Origin: Candidatus Rokuibacteriota bacterium
GTDB taxonomy: Bacteria > Methylomirabilota > Methylomirabilia > Rokubacteriales > CSP1-6
Direction: 5' to 3'
Length of the DNA: 64,000 nt
Assembly (NCBI GenBank): GCA_016866775.1
Contig: VGLJ01000001.1
Coordinates: 1-64,000, forward strand
Both the position numbers and the translations under genes were made by a program. The stretch's first letter is position 1; each line of letters starts with the position of its first letter. The notes below the pieces were generated by a model, which made no database searches, was not told the origin of the DNA, and worked only from the letters and a program-made list of their open reading frames with translations. Shown one piece after another: positions 1-8,211 of this stretch.

Positions 1-142
1 ATTGCTCTCGCGATGTTTGGCGCGCGGCGCTGGGCGATGATAAACGCGGTTCTCGCGCCCGACCACGTCCTTCTGCGCGAGTCGCGCGCTCATTCGGCGC
101 TGGCGATGGCATGACGGCACGCGACGTCTTCACCACGAACTG

Positions 143-905
143 TTAGAGCGCGTGAGCTGGCGCGACATACTCCGGGAACCCGGCCTCGATGAGAGCACCA
201 TACGTCGGATCCAGCTCGGACGCTGACGGGACGAAGACGAGGACCCCGTCGCGGCCGCGTGTCAGGAGAACGCGATAGGAATTCAGGCGTAGACGCCGAG
301 GATCGCGGATCCGTCGACTTCGCCGAGGCGCTACGTCCCATCCGGAGCCGGCCCACTTGAGGTCGGGGCCCCAGCACACGAGCGGCATGTCAAGCTCCAG
401 GCCCTGGCAACCAAATTCCGAAATGACGAGTTCCAATTGGCACCCGGAGCGGGGATGATCCGCAGGCGCCTCGAACCATTCGCCGTAGTACCAGTACGGA
501 TGTCGCACGCCTTTCAGACCGACTTCCTCGAGACGACGGAACTTCGACGATGCCAGCAAGCCGAAACGCTTGTCGAGGTCGTTGCGATACCGCTCGCGTA
601 AGTACTCCGGAACACTTCGAGATTGCGTGCAATACGATGATCGTTCCGTTCTCGAGCACGATCAAATCCGGACGCCGGCCCCCACTACGGGGCAATTCAA
701 ACTCAAGAATCAGGCCAAAGTTGCGGGCGCGTGGGAGACAACCCTCCAATTCGTTTCGCATGACATTCAGCGTCCGATCCCAAGCGAAGAGCTGCGGCGC
801 GCCGGTCTCTCGTGCGTAGCGCGTCAACTCGCGGAGCATTTCGTCCTGAGGAGTGCCAAGGAACGATTCGACCGTTCCCAGCCACGCGTACGGATGTTCG
901 GGCAT
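143..905 (-). pseudogene. DUF2075 (P-loop NTPase/helicase-like) gene with central domain deleted
   Basis: N-terminal part (905 down to ~635) reads MPEHPYAWLGTVESFLG...AWDRTLNVMRNELEG...ILEFELPRSGGRRPDLIVLENGTIIVL. The C-terminal part resumes in another frame: EYLRERYRNDLDKRFGLLASSKFRR...ISEFGCQGLELDMPLVCWG...RLNSYRVLLTRGRDGVLVFVP. The central NTPase motifs are absent. Confidence 0.75.
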
Positions 906-926
906 ACCGTCAGCGAGGTCGGTGGC

Positions 927-1262
927 TCAACGATGAGGCCATTCGCGCATCGGTCCGGTCGACGACCAATCGGTCTGCACGAAAGACTCGAGGAACGCGG
1001 TGACGAACCGGCGCTCCGGCTGTTGCGGAATGACGACGAGGACGACACTCACGGGCGCCGGGTCGACGAGACTCCCGACCCGCGAAGCGAATTCACGGTC
1101 CTTCGTGAAGAAAAGGTCGTACCGAGCGGCGACTTCCCGATACAGACGTCCGTTCTCCAAGCCTTTGAGGCTGAGAGAACCGATTGAGTCGACGCGATGT
1201 CCGAGGGTTCGAAGCGGCTCGATCAGGCCTTCCGGGATGTTCTCATCGAGAAGGATCGTCAC
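927..1262 (-). CDS. DUF5615 family PIN-like protein (putative toxin)
   Basis: ORF 111 aa, MTILLDENIPEGLIEPLRTLGHRVDSI...FFTKDREFA: DUF5615 PIN-like pattern. 4-bp overlap with upstream DUF433 ORF. Confidence 0.85.
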   Translation of the reverse strand: MTILLDENIPEGLIEPLRTLGHRVDSIGSLSLKGLENGRLYREVAARYDLFFTKDREFASRVGSLVDPAPVSVVLVVIPQQPERRFVTAFLESFVQTDWSSTGPMREWPHR

Positions 1263-1465
1263 GGAGCGCTGAGCTGTTTGGACTGTGCGAGCTCTTCGAG
1301 TGCGCCACGGACTGCCTCCTCCGTCAGCGTGGGATACGCGCGTACGATTTCACCGATCGACATGCCCGCGGCGAGCGACTCCAGGAGAAAGGCGACCGAG
1401 ATCCGCGTCCCAACGACACGCGGCTTTCCGCCCAGATGCTCTGGATCGGCGACGATCCACGCCAT
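1259..1465 (-). CDS. DUF433 domain-containing protein (putative antitoxin)
   Basis: ORF 68 aa: IVADPEHLGGKPRVVGTRISVAFLLESLAAGMSIGEIVRAYPTLTEEAVRGAL, a canonical DUF433 pattern. Confidence 0.9.
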   Translation of the reverse strand: MAWIVADPEHLGGKPRVVGTRISVAFLLESLAAGMSIGEIVRAYPTLTEEAVRGALEELAQSKQLSAP

Positions 1466-1560
1466 CGCTGCCGCCCTCCCGTCTCATTCTAGCTGTGCTC
1501 GGTCGGATACGTCACGGGCCGGCCCGCCGGCTTCGTCTGTCATGGCAGGAGGAGCCAGCC

Positions 1561-2496
1561 ATGATGGACATCGAGCGGCGGTTCGAGCAGGACATGGTCG
1601 AGAAGGTCTACCGGGCGGCGGGGCGCGAGACGGGCTACTGGGCCGGGTACTTCCTCCGATCCGTCAAGCAGTACGGCGGCGTGGGCGCCGCGCGGCGCCT
1701 GCTGGAGCGCGGCGGCGTCTCGAAAGGGCTCGCCAAGCTCGCGAGCCTCAACCGGCTCGATCTCGCCCTGGAGACGCTCGTGCTGGATCCCGCGTACGCG
1801 GTGCTCTTCACCGACGGGGAGCGCCGGGTCGCCGCCCGGAGGCTCGAGGAGGCGCGCGCCGCGATGGCGCGCGCCCCCGGCCCCTGCGAGGCCGTCTGGT
1901 TGCGCTTGACCGGTTCCCTCGACGTGCCGATATATAGGTGGCTGCGTCCGCGAAGCGACCGGAGGGTGCCGAGTGGCCAAAGAGCTGATCATCGTCACGC
2001 GCGACAACCCGGACCTCCTGGAATCGCTGCGCCAGGAGTTCAGCGGGCAGCCGGACGTGCAGGTGCTCGTCGACCGGCGCACCGGCGACCGGCGCCCGCC
2101 GAACGGCGCGACCGCGCCCGAGCGCCGCCGCGCCGAGCAGCGGACGCTGCAAGAAGCGGAGCTGCTGCAGACGATGGCCTTCTTCCGTGTCGCCGCCGCC
2201 GCGGCCGGCGACGCGTTCATCGAGGTCAAGCGGATGGGCCCGCCCACGCCGCAGCAGGTGTCCGGCCGCGTGTTCACGTGGACCGCGGCGCTGAATCAGT
2301 ATCCGCCGAAGCCATGGCGCGAGCTCTTCGGCGACACGAAGGACCGGTCGATCGACCACAGCCCAGACAAGGTCCGCTTCTACCAGACGGTGCTGATCTT
2401 CGACAGCGACGAGGACAAGGTCCCGAACTGGGTCCACTTCATCGACGGCTGGATCCGCTCGGCGAACGAGCGCTACATGAAGCGGCTGGACACTGA
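1561..2496 (+). CDS. Hypothetical protein (MMDIERRFEQDM... family); C-terminal boundary uncertain
   Basis: Conserved-looking N-terminal ~100 aa preceded by GGAGGA. The frame stays open to 2496 over the next gene, so the true end is probably near 1870-1980. Confidence 0.45.
   Translation: MMDIERRFEQDMVEKVYRAAGRETGYWAGYFLRSVKQYGGVGAARRLLERGGVSKGLAKLASLNRLDLALETLVLDPAYAVLFTDGERRVAARRLEEARAAMARAPGPCEAVWLRLTGSLDVPIYRWLRPRSDRRVPSGQRADHRHARQPGPPGIAAPGVQRAAGRAGARRPAHRRPAPAERRDRARAPPRRAADAARSGAAADDGLLPCRRRRGRRRVHRGQADGPAHAAAGVRPRVHVDRGAESVSAEAMARALRRHEGPVDRPQPRQGPLLPDGADLRQRRGQGPELGPLHRRLDPLGERALHEAAGH
1906..1936 (+). promoter_or_regulatory. Putative sigma70-type promoter for the 1973 gene
   Basis: TTGACC (1906-1911), 17-nt spacer, GATATA/TATATA (1929-1936), about 37 nt before the GTG at 1973. 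Confidence 0.45.
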
Positions 2497-2584
2497 GCGG
2501 CGCCTGCGCGAAGAGGAAGAGGCGCTGAGCCGCGACCCGAAAGGCCGGCTCAAGGCCGCCGCGGACCGCTTCAAGAACCTCTGA
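1973..2584 (+). CDS. Hypothetical protein with DRRxGDRR-type Arg-rich segment
   Basis: ORF 203 aa, GTG start. Balanced composition and charged C-terminus. Confidence 0.7.
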   Translation: MAKELIIVTRDNPDLLESLRQEFSGQPDVQVLVDRRTGDRRPPNGATAPERRRAEQRTLQEAELLQTMAFFRVAAAAAGDAFIEVKRMGPPTPQQVSGRVFTWTAALNQYPPKPWRELFGDTKDRSIDHSPDKVRFYQTVLIFDSDEDKVPNWVHFIDGWIRSANERYMKRLDTERRLREEEEALSRDPKGRLKAAADRFKNL

Positions 2585-3773
2585 CGGGCGCCTGCTCGTC
2601 GCCCAGCTCCTTGCGGAGCGCGTCGGCGAGCCGCACGTACTGCGCCGGGTCGTTGTAGAGCTGCGCCGAGATCCGGACGAGGCGCCGCGGCGGCGCGGGC
2701 CAGCTCATGATCGGCACCTCGATCCCCCAGTGCTGGAACAGGCGGGGATGGAGCGGATCCGGGTTGCGCCAGTAGATATCGGTCGTCGGCCCATCGGGCA
2801 GGACGACACTCGCGAGCGATCCGATCATCTGGTCCGGGCACGGCAGTGCGGTGCCGACGGTCTCCGCGAGCAGACGACGCGCGTCGAGCGCCAGCGTGTG
2901 ATTGCGCGCCATGATCGCCGGCCAGCCGCCGGGCACGAGGCCCGCGACGTACTCGATGGCCTTCGGCACCGTGAGCCACGCCGTCGGATCGCTCGTCCCC
3001 GTCCAGTCGAACTCCAGACGAAAGCGCTCGCGGCCCGGCCGGCGCGCGGTCGCGCCGTGGCTGATCGTCAGCGGACGCACGTCGGCGTGACGATCGCGCC
3101 GCACCCAGAGGAACGCGGAGCCCTTCGGCGCGCACAGCCACTTGTGGCAGTTGCCGCTGTAGTACGTGGCCCCGAGCGCATCGAGATTCAGCGGCACCAT
3201 GCCCGGCGCGTGCGCGCCGTCGACCAGCGTGTCGATCCCGCGGCGCCCGAGCTCGGCGATCAGCCGCTCGATCGGAAGGATCAGCGCCGTCGGGCTCGTG
3301 ACGTGATCGAGCAGCGCCAGCCGCGTCCGCGGCGTGACGCGCGCCATGACGGCGTCGACGACGGCGTCGGGCGACGCGACGGGAAACGGCACCGGCGCGA
3401 TGACGACGCGCGCGCCGCTCCGCCGCGCCGCGTACTCCAGCGCGTTCTTGCACGCGGTGTACGCGTGATCGGTGGTGAGCACCTCGTCGCCGCCGGCGAG
3501 CTCGCGCGAGCGGAGCACGGCGTTGACGCCGCTCGTCGCGTTGGTGACGAACGCGAGGTCGTCCGGATCGGCGCCGAGAAACGCGCCGAGCTGGCCACGC
3601 GCGACGTCGAGACGGTCGTCGAGCTCGCGCGACAGGAAGCGCACCGGCTCGCGCTCCATCTCCTGGCGGAGCGCCGTTTGATACCGGAGCACCTCGGTCG
3701 GACACGCGCCGAACGACCCGTGGTTGAGGAAGATCACGGCGGGATCGAGGGACCACTGCGTCGCGAGGTTCAT
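2571..3773 (-). CDS. Aminotransferase class V family (isopenicillin-N epimerase-like, PLP)
   Basis: ORF 400 aa: FLNHGSFGACP, NATSGVNAVL, DGAHAPGM, YYSGNCHKWLCAPKGSAFLWV (PLP lysine). Confidence 0.9.
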   Translation of the reverse strand: MNLATQWSLDPAVIFLNHGSFGACPTEVLRYQTALRQEMEREPVRFLSRELDDRLDVARGQLGAFLGADPDDLAFVTNATSGVNAVLRSRELAGGDEVLTTDHAYTACKNALEYAARRSGARVVIAPVPFPVASPDAVVDAVMARVTPRTRLALLDHVTSPTALILPIERLIAELGRRGIDTLVDGAHAPGMVPLNLDALGATYYSGNCHKWLCAPKGSAFLWVRRDRHADVRPLTISHGATARRPGRERFRLEFDWTGTSDPTAWLTVPKAIEYVAGLVPGGWPAIMARNHTLALDARRLLAETVGTALPCPDQMIGSLASVVLPDGPTTDIYWRNPDPLHPRLFQHWGIEVPIMSWPAPPRRLVRISAQLYNDPAQYVRLADALRKELGDEQAPVRGS

Positions 3774-3780
3774 GGGCCCA

Positions 3781-3786
3781 TATAAT
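3781..3786 (+). promoter_or_regulatory. Consensus -10 box TATAAT upstream of LLM gene
   Basis: Exact TATAAT in otherwise GC-rich DNA. Predicted TSS near 3793. No convincing -35 seen. Confidence 0.4.
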
Positions 3787-3799
3787 CACGCCGAGGGGG

Positions 3800-3877
3800 C
3801 TTGGGGGTCCTGAGCTGTCGGGCCCCATGTTCAAGGGGTTTGGGGTCCTATGATGCGGGGCCCCATCTTTCAAGGAG
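3800..3877 (+). repeat. Two tandem ~39-bp imperfect repeats, each forming a hairpin, in a 5' leader
   Basis: tgggggtcc-tgagctgtc-gggcccca then tcaagg; tggggtcc-tatgatgcg-gggcccca then tcaagg. The second copy ends in aaggagg, the SD of the 3887 ATG. Confidence 0.7.
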
Positions 3878-3886
3878 GGCCAGCCC

Positions 3887-4717
3887 ATGCACTACGGCGT
3901 CGTCATGTTCCCCACCGATTACGCGATCCGCCCCGACGACCTCGGGCGCGCGGCCGAGCAGCGCGGCTTCGAGTCGCTGTGGGTGCCGGAGCACACGCAC
4001 ATTCCCGCGAGCCGCAAGAGCCCGTGGCCCGGCGGGCCGAACCTGCCGAAGGAGTACTGGCACAGCTACGATCCGTTCGTCGGGCTCGCGATGGCGGCCG
4101 CCGTCACCACGAAGCTCAAGCTCGGCACCGGGATCTGTCTCGTCATCGAGCGCGATCCGATCCTCCTCGCGAAGGAGGTCGCGAGCCTCGATCACCTCTC
4201 GAAAGGACGGTTTCTGTTCGGCATCGGCGGCGGATGGAACGCCGAGGAGATGGAGCACCACGGCACGCCGTTCAAGAGCCGCTGGAAGATCCTCCGCGAG
4301 CGCATCCTCGCGATGAAGGAGCTCTGGACGAAGGAAGAGGCGGAGTACCACGGCCAGTACGTGAGCTTCGACAAGAGCTGGGCGCATCCGAAGCCCGTGC
4401 AGAAGCCTCACCCGCCGATCCTCATGGGCGGCGACGGCCCGACGACGTTCGACCGCGTGATCGAGTTCTGCGACGGCTGGATGCCGATCGCCGGGCGCAT
4501 GGGCAACCCGATCGACAAGATCGGCGAGCTGCAGCGGCGCGCGAAGGACGCCGGGCGCAAGCCGATCCCGGTGACCGCGTTCATGCCGAAGCCGGAGCGC
4601 GGTGTGCTCGACGGCCTCGAAGCGGCGGGCGTCGAGCGCGTCGTGCTCGGTCTTCCGTCGGACACGCCGGAGAAGGTGCTGCCGATCCTCGACGGCTACG
4701 CCAAGCTGATGCGTTAA
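3887..4717 (+). CDS. LLM class F420-dependent oxidoreductase
   Basis: ORF 276 aa: WVPEHTHIP, KLGTGICLVIERDPILLAKEVASLDHLSKGRFLFGIGGGWNAEEMEHHG. Confidence 0.93.
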   Translation: MHYGVVMFPTDYAIRPDDLGRAAEQRGFESLWVPEHTHIPASRKSPWPGGPNLPKEYWHSYDPFVGLAMAAAVTTKLKLGTGICLVIERDPILLAKEVASLDHLSKGRFLFGIGGGWNAEEMEHHGTPFKSRWKILRERILAMKELWTKEEAEYHGQYVSFDKSWAHPKPVQKPHPPILMGGDGPTTFDRVIEFCDGWMPIAGRMGNPIDKIGELQRRAKDAGRKPIPVTAFMPKPERGVLDGLEAAGVERVVLGLPSDTPEKVLPILDGYAKLMR

Positions 4718-6135
4718 GCGCGCACGAGCGGCGGCACGCGCTTCGCCCACGGCTGCGCGGCCTCGAACGCGGCGGCCGCGCGGAGCACGGCCGCCTCGCC
4801 GCGCCGCTTGCCGACGATCTGCAGCCCCACCGGCAGCCCGTCGCGCGTGAAGCCGCACGGGATCGAGATCGCCGGCAGCCCGAGTACCGACCACGCGTAC
4901 GTGAGATACGAGCGCTGCATCCCCTTGCCCAGCGGCTGGCCGTTCACCATGAGGACGTACGGCTGGTCGAGCGGGAACGCCGGCGTCGCCATCGTCGGCA
5001 TGGCGAGGAGATCGCGCGTCTCGAAGAACGCGCGCACGCGCTCCCACTGGCGCGTCCGGATCAGCTCGCCCTGCGCGATCTCGCGTGACGTGAGCCGGAG
5101 GCCCTGCTCGGTGTTCTCGACCAGGCCTTCCTGCAGGATCGCGCGATGCTCGGGCAGCTTGTCGGCGTGGCGCGCGACCATCAGCAACCCGCGCGACGTG
5201 CGGACGATCTCCGGCACGTCCGTCATGTCCGGGCACGCGCGCTCCACGCGCGCCGCGAGCGACCGGAAGACCGCGGCCGCGCGCTCGACGATCGCGCGCA
5301 CCTCGTCGTCGACGGGCACGAGCCCGTCGAGGTCCGGCGTCCACGCGATGCGCCAGCCTTTCACCGACGGCGCCTTGACGCTGGCGAGGAACTCGCGCGT
5401 GTCGACGTCGTAGGAAATCGGCGACCGGTCGTCGGGACCGGCCATCACCGACAGCATCAGCGCGGTGTCCGCGACGGTGCGCGCCATCGGCCCTTCCACC
5501 GAGTAGGTGTCCCACGCGAGCGCCGACGGAGCGCGCGGAATGAGCCCGGGGGTCGTTCGGAAACCGACGACGCCGCAGAAGGCCGCCGGGCCGCGCAGCG
5601 ACCCGCCGAGGTCGGTGCCTTCGGCCAGCGGGAACATGCCGGTCGCGAGCCCGGCCGCCGATCCGCCGCTCGATCCGCCCGACGTCCGCGTGAGGTCGTA
5701 CGGGTTGCGCGTGGCGCCGAACACCGCGTTGACCGTGTTGGGGCCGTATGCGAACTCGGGCGTGTTCGTCTTGCCGATGACGATGGCACCCGCGGCGCGC
5801 AGCCGCTGCACGACGAGCGCGTCTTCCTCGGGGACGTGGTTCTCGAAAAGCTTCGAGCCGTGGGTCGTGCGGATGCCCTTCGTGAGCGTCACGTCCTTGA
5901 CCCCGATGGGGAGGCCGAACAGCGGCGGCAGCGGCGCCCCGCGCTTGAGCGACGCCGTCGCGCGGCGCGCGTCCCACAGCGCGGAGTCGCGCGCGAGCGT
6001 CACGATCGCGTTGACCTGCGGGTTGACCCTGTCGATGCGCTCGAGCACGCCCTCCATGACCTCGAGCGGCGAGACCTTCCGCGCCCGGTACAGCTTCAGC
6101 AGCTCCACCGCCGGCGTGAATGTGAGGTCTCTCAT
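4714..6135 (-). CDS. Amidase (amidase signature family)
   Basis: GVKDVTLTKG, GSKLFENHVPEEDALVVQRLRAAGAIVIGKTNTPEFAYG, TSGGSSGGSAAGLATG. ATG at 6135. Confidence 0.93.
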   Translation of the reverse strand: MRDLTFTPAVELLKLYRARKVSPLEVMEGVLERIDRVNPQVNAIVTLARDSALWDARRATASLKRGAPLPPLFGLPIGVKDVTLTKGIRTTHGSKLFENHVPEEDALVVQRLRAAGAIVIGKTNTPEFAYGPNTVNAVFGATRNPYDLTRTSGGSSGGSAAGLATGMFPLAEGTDLGGSLRGPAAFCGVVGFRTTPGLIPRAPSALAWDTYSVEGPMARTVADTALMLSVMAGPDDRSPISYDVDTREFLASVKAPSVKGWRIAWTPDLDGLVPVDDEVRAIVERAAAVFRSLAARVERACPDMTDVPEIVRTSRGLLMVARHADKLPEHRAILQEGLVENTEQGLRLTSREIAQGELIRTRQWERVRAFFETRDLLAMPTMATPAFPLDQPYVLMVNGQPLGKGMQRSYLTYAWSVLGLPAISIPCGFTRDGLPVGLQIVGKRRGEAAVLRAAAAFEAAQPWAKRVPPLVRA

Positions 6136-6189
6136 GGGCCCAGTCTCCGCTTGCGCTGCGGCAAAGGCAAGCGTCATGCTTCTCCTCGC

Positions 6190-8181
6190 ATGGGCTCGAG
6201 GGCCCTTCTGCTCGCGGCCGCGTCCGCCGCGCTCCTCGCCGGCGGCTCTCTCACGTTCGCCCAGCCGCTCCCCGGCACGTCGGCGGCATCGATGGCCGCG
6301 CTCGCGCGCGGCGAGTGGCCCGCCTACGCGGGGACCTACGCGAGCGCGAAGTACTCGCCGCTCGATCAGATCACGCGCGCGAACGTCGGTTCGCTCCGCG
6401 TCGTGTGGCGCTGGGCGTCGCCCGATCAGGGCGTGCGGCGAGCGAACCCCGGCATCGACCCGAGCTTCCTCCACGAGGCCACGCCCATCATGGTCGGCGG
6501 TGTGCTCTACACGGTCACGTCGCTGTCCCAGGTCGCGGCCGTCGACGCGGCGACCGGGACGACGAAGTGGGTCTTCGATCCGGGCGTGTACAAGCACGGC
6601 ATGCCGGCGAACCTCGGGTGGGTGCACCGCGGCGTCGCGTACTGGCGCGACGGCGAGGACGAGCGAATCATCGTGCTCGCCGCGCACGCGTTCATGTTCG
6701 CGCTCGACGCGAAGACCGCCCACCCCGTGCCGGCGTTCGGGGAGAACGGCGTCGTCGACCTGAGCCTGGGCCTCGGGCGGACCGTGCGCGATCGCACGCA
6801 TTACAGCGTCACCTCGCCGCCCGTCATCGTGCGCGACGTCGTCGTCGTGGTCGGCTCGTCGATCACGGACTTCCCGCTGCACCGCGACATGCCGCCCGGC
6901 GACGTGCGTGGCTTCGACGTTCGGACCGGGAAGAAGCTGTGGACGTTCCGCGCGGTGCCCGGCCCCGGCGAGGTCGGCCACGAGACGTGGGAGAACGAAT
7001 CGTGGAAGGTCACCGGCGGCGTCAACGTGTGGGCGTTGATGTCGGGCGACGAAGATCTCGGCTACGTCTCCCTGCCATTCAGCACGCCCGCGAACGACTA
7101 CTACGGCGGACATCGCCACGGCGACAACCTCTTCGCCGAGTCGCTGGTGTGCGTCGACGCGCGCACGGGCCGGCGGATCTGGCACTACCAGATCGTGCGT
7201 CACGGCCTCTGGGACTACGACCTGCCCGCCGCGCCGGTGCTCTTCGACGTCGTACGCGACGGCAAGACGATCAAGGCCGTCGCGCAGCCGACGAAGCAGG
7301 GCTTCCTGTTCGCGTTCGATCGTGTCTCCGGCGCGCCGTTGTGGCCGATCGAGGATCGCCCCGTACCGCAGTCCGCCGTGCCCGGCGAGAAGAGCGCGGC
7401 GACGCAGCCGTTTCCGACGAAGCCCGCGGCGTTCGAGATCCAGGGCGTGCGTGAAGAGGACCTGGTCGACTTCACGCCGGTGCTGAGGGAGGCGGCGATC
7501 GCGATCGTGCAGCGATACGATCGCGGGCCGCTCTACACGCCGCCGACGGAGCGCGGCACGATCACGATGCCGAGCATCGCCGGCGGCGCGAGCTGGTCAG
7601 GGAGCGCCTGGGATCCGGACAGCGCGACCCTCTACGTCACGACGATCCGCATGCCGAGCGTGCTCGCGCTCCGCAAACCGTTCGCCGGGGAGAGTGGGGA
7701 CACGCACGTCGGAAGCCCGCGGCCGTTCCTCTTCGGCCCGGGCATGCCGCTCTTCAAGCCGCCGTGGGGCAGCGTGGTGGCGATCGACATGACGACGGGC
7801 GAGCATCGCTGGCGCGCCGCCGTCGGCAGCGGCGCGTTTCGCGCGCTCGACGGGCTCGGCATCTCCGGGCCGCTCGGCTGGCCCTCGCGCAGCTTCCCGC
7901 TCGTGACGCGCTCGCTCCTGCTGGTCGGGCAGGCCGGATTCCACACGAGCGCGCAGCCTGCGCTCACCAACCCGTTCCGCCGCACGTTCACGCTCAGCAA
8001 CCGCGAGCCGAGGCTGTCGGCGTACGACAAGGCGACGGGCGCGCTCATCGCCGAGGTCCCCGTGCCGGGCAACGCCAACGGCGCGCCGATGACCTATATG
8101 GTGCGCGGCACGCAGTACATCGTATTCCCCGTGGGCGGCTCGAACATTCCCGAGGAGCTGATCGCGCTCACGCTGCCCTGA
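6190..8181 (+). CDS. PQQ-dependent dehydrogenase (quinoprotein, secreted)
   Basis: Signal peptide MGSRALLLAAASAALLAGG; WPAYAGTYASAKYSPLDQITRANVGSL; repeated AVDAATGTTKW-type beta-propeller motifs. Confidence 0.92.
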   Translation: MGSRALLLAAASAALLAGGSLTFAQPLPGTSAASMAALARGEWPAYAGTYASAKYSPLDQITRANVGSLRVVWRWASPDQGVRRANPGIDPSFLHEATPIMVGGVLYTVTSLSQVAAVDAATGTTKWVFDPGVYKHGMPANLGWVHRGVAYWRDGEDERIIVLAAHAFMFALDAKTAHPVPAFGENGVVDLSLGLGRTVRDRTHYSVTSPPVIVRDVVVVVGSSITDFPLHRDMPPGDVRGFDVRTGKKLWTFRAVPGPGEVGHETWENESWKVTGGVNVWALMSGDEDLGYVSLPFSTPANDYYGGHRHGDNLFAESLVCVDARTGRRIWHYQIVRHGLWDYDLPAAPVLFDVVRDGKTIKAVAQPTKQGFLFAFDRVSGAPLWPIEDRPVPQSAVPGEKSAATQPFPTKPAAFEIQGVREEDLVDFTPVLREAAIAIVQRYDRGPLYTPPTERGTITMPSIAGGASWSGSAWDPDSATLYVTTIRMPSVLALRKPFAGESGDTHVGSPRPFLFGPGMPLFKPPWGSVVAIDMTTGEHRWRAAVGSGAFRALDGLGISGPLGWPSRSFPLVTRSLLLVGQAGFHTSAQPALTNPFRRTFTLSNREPRLSAYDKATGALIAEVPVPGNANGAPMTYMVRGTQYIVFPVGGSNIPEELIALTLP

Positions 8182-8199
8182 ACGCTCACGCTCCTGAAG

Positions 8200-8205
8200 T
8201 AGAAT
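8200..8205 (+). promoter_or_regulatory. Putative -10 (TAGAAT) of leaderless LLM transcript
   Basis: TAGAAT followed by 6 nt then ATG at 8212; no SD in between. Confidence 0.35.
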
Positions 8206-8211
8206 GCTGGA

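Noticed and set aside
5146-6189. N-terminal 348 aa of ORF 5146-8181
   Set aside because: Antisense to the amidase with biased composition; the real protein begins with a signal peptide at 6190.
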